In this document: piece after piece, positions 8,707-16,429 of the stretch
Position numbering within the stretch: the first letter of the stretch is position 1
How the letters are laid out: the number at the start of each line of letters is the position of its first letter
Source: Opitutia bacterium UBA7876
GTDB lineage: Bacteria; Verrucomicrobiota; Verrucomicrobiia; Opitutales; Seribacteraceae
Assembly: GCA_002500665.1 (NCBI GenBank)
Contig: DLRY01000092.1
Coordinates: 1-24,743, forward strand
Direction: 5' to 3'
DNA: 24,743 nt
Notes under the pieces: generated by a model
The model's input: only the letters and a program-made list of their open reading frames with translations
What the model was told of the DNA's origin: nothing
The model's database searches: none
Program-made: the position numbers and the translations under genes

Positions 8707-10188
8707 TCAGTTTTTCGGAATCTCGTTGAGGGTATAGTAGGCCACCGGGTGAAGGAGGGGGTGATCATCACCCTTCAGCCTAATGCCCGGCATCTTGAGC
8801 TCGTGCACGTTGCCCTTGACCATCCCCTCGACGATTAAGCGTACGCTCTTGCCGTCCTTGGCGGGAACCGCCTTCTTGATCACGGGAACGGACTTGTCGA
8901 CCACGGGGCTCCCATAGCCCTTCTGGTAGACGTAGGTGTAGGATTCCATGGCGTAGGAGGACAGGTCGGACAAGCTCTTGGAATCGGCAGCCTTGGTGAA
9001 TGTGAGCTCGAAACCGTCCGGCTTGACCCGCATCTCGTGAACTTCGAAGGGGACTTTCCCCGTCCAGTTCACCCGCTGGAAGGAAAAGGGATTTTTCCCG
9101 TGCGACCCCCAGCCCCGGTTGGTGCCGCCGGTGAACATACTTCCATCGGTTGCAAAGCGAGCCACGATGTTGCCCGAGCCAAAGCCCTTCACGAAAGGAA
9201 AGGCGGCTCCCTGGTAAAACCCGTTCACCTTTTCGAGAAAGACCCGGTGAATCTTGGAATGGGTCTGTTCGGAAACGAAGAGCTGGTTGGCAAAGGGACC
9301 GAACTTGCCTCCCGTTTCGTCGCACTCGATCCCGGCCGGCGAATTCCCCATCTTGCCATGAGGCAGGACGATGGGCGGGGGGACGAGGTCAGGCACCTTC
9401 TGGCGCTCGATCTCGATGCGACTCCCCGACTTCGGCTCGGGCGGCTTGGGGCCGAGGGCTTGGGTGAGGGCGAAATATTTGTTGCCAGTGGGATTTCCCT
9501 GGAAACCTCCCGGGCGGAGGTGCTTGAGTGAACTGGACCCGTTCCACAAGCCTTGGTTGTCGCAATAGAAGACGTCCCCCAAGTGATTGAAGCCGATCCC
9601 GCCTGGGGAACGGATACCGTAGCCCGTGGGGATGGTCTTACCATCCGGGGTTACCCGCATGCACCAGCCGCGGAAAGGGCTTTGGTCGGAAGCGCCGCCC
9701 GAGCCGGTCAGGCAAAGGACTACCCAGATATCCCCGTTCTTGTCGTGGCGGGTACCGAAGGCATACTCGTGGTAGTCCCCGTTGATGCCCCAGCCATCCC
9801 CCAAGGTTTCGAAGACGTCGGCCCGGCCATCCCCGTCGCTGTCCTTGATGCGGGAAACCTCGGGACGCTGGGTCAGGTAGAGCCATCCGTCCTTCCAGGC
9901 AATTCCAAGAACCTCGTGAAGGCCACGGGCAAAGAGGGTCCAGGTGGGCTCGGGTTCCTCCCCGAAAACGTCCTCGCCCACGAAAATATCCCCGCGCCGA
10001 GAGGCGATGGCGATCTTGTTGCCGGGCAGGACGTCGATCCCGCTTACCTCGATCACTTCCCCCTCGGGCAGCGGGATGGTGGTGATGGGATAATAATCGG
10101 CCTCCACGGGGAGCTTACCCGAGTGATCGTCGGCAAAGGAAAGGCAAACTGCGGAAGTAAAAATAAAGCTTAGTAAAAGATTCTTCAT
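8707..10188 (-). CDS. Secreted beta-propeller protein of the PQQ/sorbosone dehydrogenase-like (DUF7133-type) group
   Basis: This protein has 493 residues when started at the ATG at 10188, which yields a clear signal peptide (MKNLLLSFIFTSAVCLSFAD). A longer start at 10227 would overlap the upstream stop as ATGA but adds a non-signal extension, so I prefer 10188. The body carries propeller-type repeats: SGIDVLPGNKIAIASRRGDIFV, LHEVLGIAWKDGWLYLTQRPE, and a calcium-loop-like DSDGDGRADVFE at 116-127 (dockerin/EF-hand-like DxDxDG). These are typical of PVC 'membrane-bound dehydrogenase-like' proteins. No CxxCH haem motif is present, although longer homologues often carry a cytochrome c domain, so this may be the propeller alone. 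It follows the cupredoxin-PA14 gene by 35 bases on the same strand. Substrate and redox partner are unknown. Confidence 0.8.
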   Translation of the reverse strand: MKNLLLSFIFTSAVCLSFADDHSGKLPVEADYYPITTIPLPEGEVIEVSGIDVLPGNKIAIASRRGDIFVGEDVFGEEPEPTWTLFARGLHEVLGIAWKDGWLYLTQRPEVSRIKDSDGDGRADVFETLGDGWGINGDYHEYAFGTRHDKNGDIWVVLCLTGSGGASDQSPFRGWCMRVTPDGKTIPTGYGIRSPGGIGFNHLGDVFYCDNQGLWNGSSSLKHLRPGGFQGNPTGNKYFALTQALGPKPPEPKSGSRIEIERQKVPDLVPPPIVLPHGKMGNSPAGIECDETGGKFGPFANQLFVSEQTHSKIHRVFLEKVNGFYQGAAFPFVKGFGSGNIVARFATDGSMFTGGTNRGWGSHGKNPFSFQRVNWTGKVPFEVHEMRVKPDGFELTFTKAADSKSLSDLSSYAMESYTYVYQKGYGSPVVDKSVPVIKKAVPAKDGKSVRLIVEGMVKGNVHELKMPGIRLKGDDHPLLHPVAYYTLNEIPKN

Positions 10189-10223
10189 GACTAGGAGAGC
10201 TTTGGAAATTTCGACGGATGAAA

Positions 10224-11816
10224 TCATTCGGGCCAGGAATAGGTAACCTCGATCCGGGCGCTTCCACCCTTGAAGACAATGGGCACCCGAAGCTCACCTC
10301 CTTGGGCGACGGGCTCTCCTCCCTTCACGGAGATGGCCACTTCGGCCCCCTCGAAGGACTGCCCCTTCTTCTCGAAGCTTCCTTGGGCGAGCCGGAAATA
10401 AAGGTTCTTGGGGGCATCCTTGGCCTTGAGCTCAATCACCCGCTTGATCTTGCCGACCTCGTCCTCGGATGCACCGGGCAGGGGCATGGGGGTATCTTCG
10501 ATGGCGACCTCGCCGCGCTCATACTTGAAAGTAGGCCTTTGCAGCTTGTCCAGGAAGTATCCGCGGAAGCGAAAATCCTTGGTTCGATACTCGGCCTGCG
10601 GCCAATCCGCATCTGCGCTTTCAAGAGGCGCTATGGCCACCCCCTCGGGAAGGTTGACCACGGAATCGCCCGCGGGAGGCTGGTAACCCTGCCCCCTTCC
10701 GTTCCAGTGGCGGGCTCCGTCGATGAAGTCTCCCTGCCAGATCATGGCGAGGCGCATGTTATTGGCGTCGAAGGCCAGGTTAACGCCCTCATGGTAACCA
10801 ACACCGATGGCTCGCGGGCCCGCTCCGTTGATAAAGTTACGGTAAATGGAGGCTTCCCTCTCGGGAGGCTCGATGAGCATGCCCACGGCTCCTCCCCCAC
10901 CCTTGGGGGAACTCTTGGACAGGGCCTGCTTCTTGATCCCCGGCCCGGACCAAGCCACGGCAAGCTCCTCTCCCCCGCCCTTCTCAAAGAAACGAACCTC
11001 GATCTTGTGCTTGCCCTCTTTCAGCTTTACCGAACCCGAGGCGGTCTTCACACCGTGAATCCCGTCGTTGTTGACCACCAGCTTGTCGTTGATCAACAAG
11101 AGCGAGCCGTCATCGGAAGCCGTGGTGAAGGTATACTTGCCTTCCTTGGGGCACTCGATGTCACCGGTAAAGGAAAAACCAAAGTCATCGTTCCGATCGC
11201 GAGGCGAGATATCAAAGAGCCCATTGGCCAGAACCCCAGTTTTCTTGGGCTCGAGTTTAGTAAAGTCCGGCATTTTGCTCCAGCTTCCGTGATAGAACTT
11301 ATAGGTCAGGTTGGTGATGGGGTTGGCCAGCTTGCTGACGCCCATGACCCCGTTCATGAGCTGGAAGTGTCCGGGGAAAGTGCAAATGTAGGGATAGTCT
11401 CCTTCCTTCTTGGGAGCCCTAAAGTAAATCGTGGTTTCCTTCTTGGGCTGGACCATGCCGGAGCTTGCCAGGATCCGCGGGTGGCCCGTGGGCTCCCAGT
11501 TCTGCTCGACTCCCTTGTCCCCCAGCTTAAGGACCGCATCGATCACTTCCTGGCCTCCGTCCCCACCCTTCTTCTTGCCGGGCGTACAGAGGATCAGGTT
11601 GTGGGGGAGGCTGTCCGGGTTCTTGAAGACCAGCTTGACCTTGGAGTTCGGCTTAACGCTAAAGCTTCTTACGTCGTATTTCATCTGCGCCTCCATGGTG
11701 CTGATGACGATCTCCTGGTCGATCTTCTCAAAGCCCTTGGGAGGCTTTTCGGCGTGAAGGTCAAGCCCAGGCGCTAGGAGCAGGACTGGCAGGGAAAGAA
11801 GGGCGGTTGGTTTCAT
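10224..11816 (-). CDS. Azurin-like cupredoxin fused to a PA14 domain, secreted
   Basis: This protein has 530 residues from the ATG at 11816, chosen because it opens a signal peptide (MKPTALLSLPVLLLAPGLDLHA). The extra 32 residues of the longer frame are not signal-like. Residues about 35-160 form an azurin-type cupredoxin with a complete type 1 copper site: H72 in LPHNLILC, then C145, H150 and M154 in CTFPGHFQLMNGVM, nearly the azurin loop. A PA14 carbohydrate-binding-like beta domain follows at about 168-300, with SDDGSLLLINDKLVVNNDG and KHKIEVRFFEKGGGEELAVAWSGP. The last 230 residues (GVGYHEGVNLAFDANNMRLA and WQGDFIDGARHWNGRG) are a region that I recall from large PVC secreted proteins and cannot assign. 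It is probably an extracytoplasmic electron carrier tethered to a glycan or surface, paired with the beta-propeller protein. Confidence 0.88.
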   Translation of the reverse strand: MKPTALLSLPVLLLAPGLDLHAEKPPKGFEKIDQEIVISTMEAQMKYDVRSFSVKPNSKVKLVFKNPDSLPHNLILCTPGKKKGGDGGQEVIDAVLKLGDKGVEQNWEPTGHPRILASSGMVQPKKETTIYFRAPKKEGDYPYICTFPGHFQLMNGVMGVSKLANPITNLTYKFYHGSWSKMPDFTKLEPKKTGVLANGLFDISPRDRNDDFGFSFTGDIECPKEGKYTFTTASDDGSLLLINDKLVVNNDGIHGVKTASGSVKLKEGKHKIEVRFFEKGGGEELAVAWSGPGIKKQALSKSSPKGGGGAVGMLIEPPEREASIYRNFINGAGPRAIGVGYHEGVNLAFDANNMRLAMIWQGDFIDGARHWNGRGQGYQPPAGDSVVNLPEGVAIAPLESADADWPQAEYRTKDFRFRGYFLDKLQRPTFKYERGEVAIEDTPMPLPGASEDEVGKIKRVIELKAKDAPKNLYFRLAQGSFEKKGQSFEGAEVAISVKGGEPVAQGGELRVPIVFKGGSARIEVTYSWPE

Positions 11817-11976
11817 AAGAAAACAAGATATCGAGGAAATTTTAGGAAACTGGCAACAACCAACCCATCCAAATGATAAAAAAACATGAGCCTGCAAGCC
11901 TAAGGAACCCAAAAAAAAGAAGTCGAGGAATTGAAATAGGACTCGCCCAAGGCCTTGGAACCCTTAGATTCGCATC
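11817..11976. other. Divergent intergenic region between cupredoxin and metallopeptidase genes
   Basis: This 160-base gap separates two genes read in opposite directions, so promoters for both must lie here or inside the flanking genes. It is A-rich, with runs of A at about 11878-11884 and 11910-11918. I searched for paired -35/-10 hexamers on both strands and found no convincing match. There is no good Shine-Dalgarno sequence before either ATG. Confidence 0.4.
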
Positions 11977-13284
11977 ATGTCTTTGCCTTGGAGGTTTGCT
12001 ACGATTTTCCTATTGCCCGCTCTCTCACTTTCCTGCTCGGCGGAACTCGCTCCATCCACCTCCGCCAAGGCATCCTTCGACTGGTCTTCCGTGGAAGCGC
12101 AAGCCGGGCAAGCCGGGCACGTCCTCAAGTCCATCCGCTCATGGCATGGAGAGGAAGCGAAGGACGGAGGAAAGAAGCTCCGCGTGGTCTACTTTCATCC
12201 CAAGGATCGCGAACCGATCAAGGATCACCGCAAACGCTGGGACGGCATCATGAGCGACATGCAGGATTTTTACCGGGCCGAGATGAAGCGCCTGGGCTAC
12301 GGGAAGGTCGACCTTGGCCTTGAGCAAGAGAACGGCATGCTCAAGCTCCACGAGGTGCGCGGAGCGGGAAAGGACGACGGTTCCTATGCCTACGGGTCCG
12401 GCGGCAAAATCAAGGGGGAAGTCTTCAAGGCCTTGAAAGCCAGGGGCATCAACCCCCAGGAGGAGACCATCCTTATCGTCTGCGGCCTTTCCCGAACGGA
12501 AGGCAGGAAAGTCACCATTTATTCCCCCTACTACGGGATGGGCGGCAACCACAACTGGGGGCTTTGCTTCACTGCCGACATGGAGTGGCTTTCCATCGAC
12601 GGGCTCCGTCCCGACCCTTCGAAGACCATCCTTCAGGTCAAGGAGCACCGGGGCTACGAGCCCTTCACGCTGGCCCGATTCAACACTACTTACGTCGGCG
12701 GAGCCATCCACGAGCTCGGGCACGGCATGTCCCTCCCCCACAACCATGCCACCACGGCGGAGGCCAAACTGGGAACGGCCCTCATGGGGGCGGGAAACTA
12801 TACCTACCGCAAGGAATGGCGGGGCGAGGGCAAGGGATCCTTCCTGACCCACTCAAGCGCCCTGCGTCTGCTCGTCCATCCTCTCTTCAGCGGAACGACC
12901 AAGCAATGCAAGGATGCGCCCAAGGCCAAGTACGGAACGCTCGCTCTTTCTCACGACGAGGGAAGGATTCATCTGCGGGGGACCATCTCTTCCTCCATCC
13001 CTGCGGTTGCCATGATCGCCTACAACGACCGGGAAAACAAGGGCCAGCGCGGCTACATGGTCAACAAGGACTACGACGCCACGACCTGGACGTCCGTCCT
13101 AAGCCCGAAAAACGAGTTTCGAATCGCAATCGGGGACCTGCGCGACGGCAACCACCAGATCCGCCTGCTTAGCGTCCATGCCAACGGGGCCACCGTAACC
13201 AAGCGCCTGCACTACTCGATCAAGGGCGGCAAACCAGACTTCACCCGGGCTCAAAAGGAAATCGCGGGTATTCTGGCCGGCTAG
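11977..13284 (+). CDS. Secreted putative zinc metallopeptidase (HExxH zincin)
   Basis: This protein has 435 residues. It starts with a signal peptide (hydrophobic FATIFLLPALSLSCSA, about residues 7-22; C20 is followed by SAEL, so a lipoprotein is possible but the lipobox is weak). The key motif is HELGHGMSLPHN at residues 245-256: H245, E246, H249 and H255 fit the extended HExxHxxxxxH zinc site of metzincin-like peptidases, with E246 catalytic. The glycine that metzincins usually carry two places before proline is serine here (S252). M270, in TALMGAGNY, could be the Met-turn. The C-terminal part (about 325-420) looks like a beta-sandwich accessory domain. I cannot name a MEROPS family. It is followed 45 bases later by an alpha/beta hydrolase gene. 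Target proteins are unknown. Confidence 0.75.
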   Translation: MSLPWRFATIFLLPALSLSCSAELAPSTSAKASFDWSSVEAQAGQAGHVLKSIRSWHGEEAKDGGKKLRVVYFHPKDREPIKDHRKRWDGIMSDMQDFYRAEMKRLGYGKVDLGLEQENGMLKLHEVRGAGKDDGSYAYGSGGKIKGEVFKALKARGINPQEETILIVCGLSRTEGRKVTIYSPYYGMGGNHNWGLCFTADMEWLSIDGLRPDPSKTILQVKEHRGYEPFTLARFNTTYVGGAIHELGHGMSLPHNHATTAEAKLGTALMGAGNYTYRKEWRGEGKGSFLTHSSALRLLVHPLFSGTTKQCKDAPKAKYGTLALSHDEGRIHLRGTISSSIPAVAMIAYNDRENKGQRGYMVNKDYDATTWTSVLSPKNEFRIAIGDLRDGNHQIRLLSVHANGATVTKRLHYSIKGGKPDFTRAQKEIAGILAG

Positions 13285-13329
13285 CGAAACTTTGAGGCTA
13301 AGACCCGTTTACCCACATCAATCAGAACC

Positions 13330-14172
13330 ATGAAAATCACAACCCTCACCACCATCCTGTCCGCCATCTTTCTCTCATCGAGCCTCTCGGCCGAGTTCAA
13401 GGCGGACAAGGACGTATCATACGGCCCCCACGAGCGCAACGTCCTGGACGTATACTGGAACACCAAGTTCAAGAACGCCCCCATTGTGTTCACCATTCAC
13501 GGGGGAGGGTTCAAGAACGGAAGCAAGGCTTATTGCAACAAGGACATGATCAAGCTCTACATGTCCAAGGGCTGCATCGTCGTTTCGCCCAACTATCGCC
13601 TCGTCGGCAAGGGGGAGCCCGTCACCAAGGACGATTGCGCCATGGACTCCGCCATGGCCGTCGCCCACGTTCAGGCCAATGCAAAGAAATATGGAGGCGA
13701 CCCAACCCGGATCGTTTCCACCGGCGCTTCCGCCGGAGGCTACATCAGCGCCTGGATTGCCTACCAGAAGAATTGGAAATGGCCCGCCTACGCCAAGCAC
13801 AAGCCGGAGAAGCTCAATATCGTGGGTTGGTTCGGGAACAGCCCCTTTCTGCCCAAAAACCTCATCAACCAAGTCGGACCGGGCGACCCTCCCGGTTTCG
13901 TCATGTACGGGGGGAAAAGGGAACACCCCGCCACCCCCGCCAAACAAGGGCACGACATTCAGGCCGCCCTCAAGAAAAACAAGGTCTGGAGCAAAATGGT
14001 CTACATCGACTTCATGGGACACGTCCCCGCCAAGCGCATCCTCTTCAGCCCTCAGTCAAGGGACAAGGAAACCCATTCCGCCTACGGTGAATTTCTCGAC
14101 TTTGTCTGCCACGGGAAGGGAAAGCCCAAGGGCGGAGACGTGATCAACGTAAAGCCGGCCAGGAAAAAATAA
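13330..14172 (+). CDS. Secreted alpha/beta hydrolase (BD-FAE-like esterase)
   Basis: This protein has 280 residues with a signal peptide (residues 1-21, cleavage after SLSA). The alpha/beta hydrolase fold is shown by the oxyanion motif HGGGF (57-61) and the nucleophile elbow TGASAGGY with S134. H231, in FMGHVPAKR, is the likely catalytic histidine. The usual acid position, an Asp in a G-x-x-D-x-x-V-P motif, reads GGKREHPATPAKQ here, so the acid may be E199 or lie elsewhere. Relatives include bifunctional feruloyl/acetyl xylan esterases and esterases of polysaccharide clusters, which makes removal of acetyl or aryl esters from a glycan a sensible guess. The ATG at 13330 was chosen for the signal peptide. 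A short GC hairpin follows the stop. Confidence 0.82.
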   Translation: MKITTLTTILSAIFLSSSLSAEFKADKDVSYGPHERNVLDVYWNTKFKNAPIVFTIHGGGFKNGSKAYCNKDMIKLYMSKGCIVVSPNYRLVGKGEPVTKDDCAMDSAMAVAHVQANAKKYGGDPTRIVSTGASAGGYISAWIAYQKNWKWPAYAKHKPEKLNIVGWFGNSPFLPKNLINQVGPGDPPGFVMYGGKREHPATPAKQGHDIQAALKKNKVWSKMVYIDFMGHVPAKRILFSPQSRDKETHSAYGEFLDFVCHGKGKPKGGDVINVKPARKK

Positions 14173-14179
14173 GGGCGAA

Positions 14180-14192
14180 GCGGGCTTCCCGC
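14180..14192. terminator. Possible weak terminator hairpin between convergent genes
   Basis: An inverted repeat, GCGGG-CTT-CCCGC, lies in the 26-base gap between the stop codons of the alpha/beta hydrolase (+) and the DsbD-N protein (-). It is a 5-bp stem with a 3-base loop. A short T-containing tract follows on the plus strand, and an A-run precedes it inside the hydrolase stop region, which would read as T's on the minus strand. Position and symmetry fit a bidirectional terminator, but the stem is short. Confidence 0.35.
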
Positions 14193-14198
14193 GTTTCC

Positions 14199-15038
14199 CT
14201 ACTCCAACGCAAGGGATACCGGCATGTATTTTTTCCCATTTGCGCCGGGCCATCCTTTGGGGTGGAACAAAAGCCCGACCAATTCACCCAGTTTCTTAGG
14301 CGCGTAATCGGCGACCGGAAGAGTAACGCTTACCCCGTTACGCACCACCTTGGTCCGCTGGTCGGCAAGCGTAGTAAAATGATTTGATTCGGAATAAAAG
14401 TAGAGCCCATCGTCATCTAAAACAGGCAGGCCCTTGGCATTCCGAACGGTTAGGATCACCTTGTCTTCGACCCGTTTCGCATCTTGTTCCCATCCATCGA
14501 GAACTTGGGGCAATCGGCGTCGAGCATCCGCTATGTGAACCCGACTGGCATCGTCCCACTCCGGCAGACCGGATGTCTTCAGTTTGAGCGAAAGGTTTTT
14601 GAACCCCATGTTGCAACATTGCTTGGGTTCCGGCCCGCAAACCATCCACACCGCCTTTGCCTTTAGCTCAACGCCATTATCCGGCAGCGTTTCGGGAGCG
14701 GTAATATCAACGAGGAGCGTGGCGTCCGTGTTGTACCCGTGGGCATCATAGGTAACCATTTTCACTTTTTCCGGAACCTGCCATTGGATGGGACCAGCCT
14801 TGAACCCATCGGGGAGGTTCCACTTCAGAGAGGTTGCAAGCCCAACCGTACCCGGGTTTTGCCAATAGGTATGAAAGTCCTCATCGTGATCAAGGAAGAG
14901 GGCTACCGTGAAAGTCTGGCCGGGAGCAACGGTCTTGACCTCGGAAAGCAACCTATGTTTGAGAAAGTCCGGCTTGGGCGTACCGGAGGCGATCGTAACG
15001 GCAGCTAGAATCTTGAGGGTACTAAGAAAACTCTTCAC
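14199..15038 (-). CDS. Stand-alone DsbD N-terminal-domain-like secreted protein
   Basis: This protein has about 279 residues. No ATG is available: the frame opens with TTG at 15080 or GTG at 15038. I prefer GTG because it gives a compact signal peptide (MKSFLSTLKILAAVTIASG). The body resembles the thiol:disulfide interchange DsbD N-terminal domain (PF11412): FHTYWQNPGTVGLATSLKW, PDGFKAGPIQWQVPEKVKM, TYDAHGYNTDATLLVDIT and KAVWMVCGPEPKQCC. The last segment supplies the cysteines that could form the redox pair. The DsbD transmembrane core and C-terminal thioredoxin domain are absent, so electron delivery must come from elsewhere, or the domain has another role. It sits alone on the minus strand between plus-strand blocks, and its base composition is less GC-rich than the genes to its left. 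Confidence 0.75.
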   Translation of the reverse strand: MKSFLSTLKILAAVTIASGTPKPDFLKHRLLSEVKTVAPGQTFTVALFLDHDEDFHTYWQNPGTVGLATSLKWNLPDGFKAGPIQWQVPEKVKMVTYDAHGYNTDATLLVDITAPETLPDNGVELKAKAVWMVCGPEPKQCCNMGFKNLSLKLKTSGLPEWDDASRVHIADARRRLPQVLDGWEQDAKRVEDKVILTVRNAKGLPVLDDDGLYFYSESNHFTTLADQRTKVVRNGVSVTLPVADYAPKKLGELVGLLFHPKGWPGANGKKYMPVSLALE

Positions 15039-15159
15039 GATTTTAAGTTTAAACGTTTTGATTAAGGATAACAACTTCAAGCCCAGGGAATTTTGGATTT
15101 TTTGTTGGCATCAATGAGTTCAAGACGGTGGGAGAAAAGAAATAAATAAAGAAGCTCAA

Positions 15160-16332
15160 ATGCAACTGAATCGATTGTATAGGCCTCAATTAGGGATAGC
15201 CTTGGTTCTTTCAATCCTACTCTTGGCTCCGAGCGGAATCCGATCGAATGCCGCCGAGCCCGCCTCAGGGAAGAAGTCGGGTAGCGTCAGCCTTACAAAA
15301 ATCAAGGGGCGTGACTGGCTGCTAACGGCCGAAGGGAGACCCTTCTTCGCCCACGGAATTACCCATGCCGGCAACCAGTTCGCAAAGCTCGATTTCAAAA
15401 AATTCTCAGAAGCCTGCAAGGAGCTTGGTTTCAATGCTTACGGATACGGTTGCCCCCAGCAGCTCCGCAAAGACATGCCCTATGTTGCCAGTTGGAATCA
15501 CCTCGTTCCCATTTCATACTACCGGGGCAAGAATGGCGTCAAGTTCGTCGATGTGTTCGATCCCAGAGTGGAAGCCCGTTTGAAAGCCGGAGTGAAAGCT
15601 TACTGCCGGATTAACGCAAGCACCTCCCGCAACGTCATCGGTTATTGCTGGACGGATCTCGGTTCTTGGCCCTTGGAAAACCCGACGGGCAAAAATTGGG
15701 TGGATTTCATCCGTAATCTGCCTCAAAACGCTCCGGGTCGGAAAGCCTACCAAGGTTTCCTGCAAACATGGAAAGGCGAAGGTGGCATAGCGCGCGACCA
15801 GGCCTTTCTTCGCCTAATCGCCCGTGAATATTTTCGTATCATTGGAGAAGCTCAACGAAAACATGCCCCCGACCACCTGATATTCGGAGACCGTTTTGGT
15901 TTCAACACCCTCGACCCCGACATCATCAAGGAGATGCTTCCCTATGTGGACGGCATTGCGATCCAACCGCCTTTTCATGGCCAATTCCCCAAGGAAAAGT
16001 TAGATGAAATTTACCGGCTTACCCAAAAGCCCATCCTGATCTGCGACTTCGCGATCCGTTTCAAGGATGGCAAAAAGGACATTCGCGGCTGGAAACCAGC
16101 CGCCAATTCCGTGGCCGCGGGCAAAGCTTATGCCAAGTACGTTCAAGCCGCTCTCCAAACCGATTACGTGGTCGGCGTCTTTTGGTGCAACCCGGTGGAT
16201 ACCCCAAAGGGCTTCGGCAAGTCCGGCGTCAAGCAGGGGTTCTTCGAAAAAGGTCTTAAAGGGCGGCCCGGGCTCCATCAGTCAGTGAAGGCAGTAAATT
16301 CCCTCCGAGAGGCTCTAACGCCAAAGAAGTAA
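15160..16332 (+). CDS. Secreted agarase-like (GH50-like) TIM-barrel protein
   Basis: This protein has 390 residues with a signal peptide (basic MQLNRLYR, then hydrophobic LGIALVLSILLLAPSG, cleavage near NAA at about 32). The opening block RDWLLTAEGRPFFAHGITHAG (51-71) is a hallmark of beta-agarase/GH50-like proteins. A FGDRF block (242-246) and a VGVFWCNPVDTPKGFG end also fit. At the sites where glycosidases of this clan place glutamates, I read GYCWTDLGSW (161-170) and ILICDFAIR (292-300), which have Asp rather than Glu. Catalysis is therefore uncertain; the protein may use Asp, act on a different substrate, or be non-catalytic. It starts the second large plus-strand run. Codon use looks more AT-rich than in the first sulfatase block. 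No Shine-Dalgarno sequence is evident at the ATG. Confidence 0.68.
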   Translation: MQLNRLYRPQLGIALVLSILLLAPSGIRSNAAEPASGKKSGSVSLTKIKGRDWLLTAEGRPFFAHGITHAGNQFAKLDFKKFSEACKELGFNAYGYGCPQQLRKDMPYVASWNHLVPISYYRGKNGVKFVDVFDPRVEARLKAGVKAYCRINASTSRNVIGYCWTDLGSWPLENPTGKNWVDFIRNLPQNAPGRKAYQGFLQTWKGEGGIARDQAFLRLIAREYFRIIGEAQRKHAPDHLIFGDRFGFNTLDPDIIKEMLPYVDGIAIQPPFHGQFPKEKLDEIYRLTQKPILICDFAIRFKDGKKDIRGWKPAANSVAAGKAYAKYVQAALQTDYVVGVFWCNPVDTPKGFGKSGVKQGFFEKGLKGRPGLHQSVKAVNSLREALTPKK

Positions 16333-16377
16333 GATTATCCCTTCCATTCTTGCTAAGCGAAAAATGGTAAGGCACAG

Positions 16378-16406
16378 TATGATTCTTTGAGCAGAAAACA
16401 TATAAT
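16378..16406 (+). promoter_or_regulatory. Candidate promoter with perfect -10 box upstream of the oxidoreductase gene
   Basis: The 97-base AT-rich gap before the Gfo/Idh/MocA gene contains TATAAT at 16401-16406, 24 bases before the ATG at 16430. Seventeen bases further upstream the -35 position reads TATGAT, a poor match to TTGACA. The -10 match and the location suggest a start for the oxidoreductase-sulfatase run; the weak -35 leaves this tentative. Confidence 0.35.
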
Positions 16407-16429
16407 CTAGTAAAACAGATTGAATCACC

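Noticed and set aside
10218..11777. A 519-codon open frame on the plus strand opposite the cupredoxin-PA14 gene
   Set aside because: The minus-strand protein has a signal peptide, a full copper site and a PA14 domain; the plus-strand translation has no such features and looks like a composition artefact.
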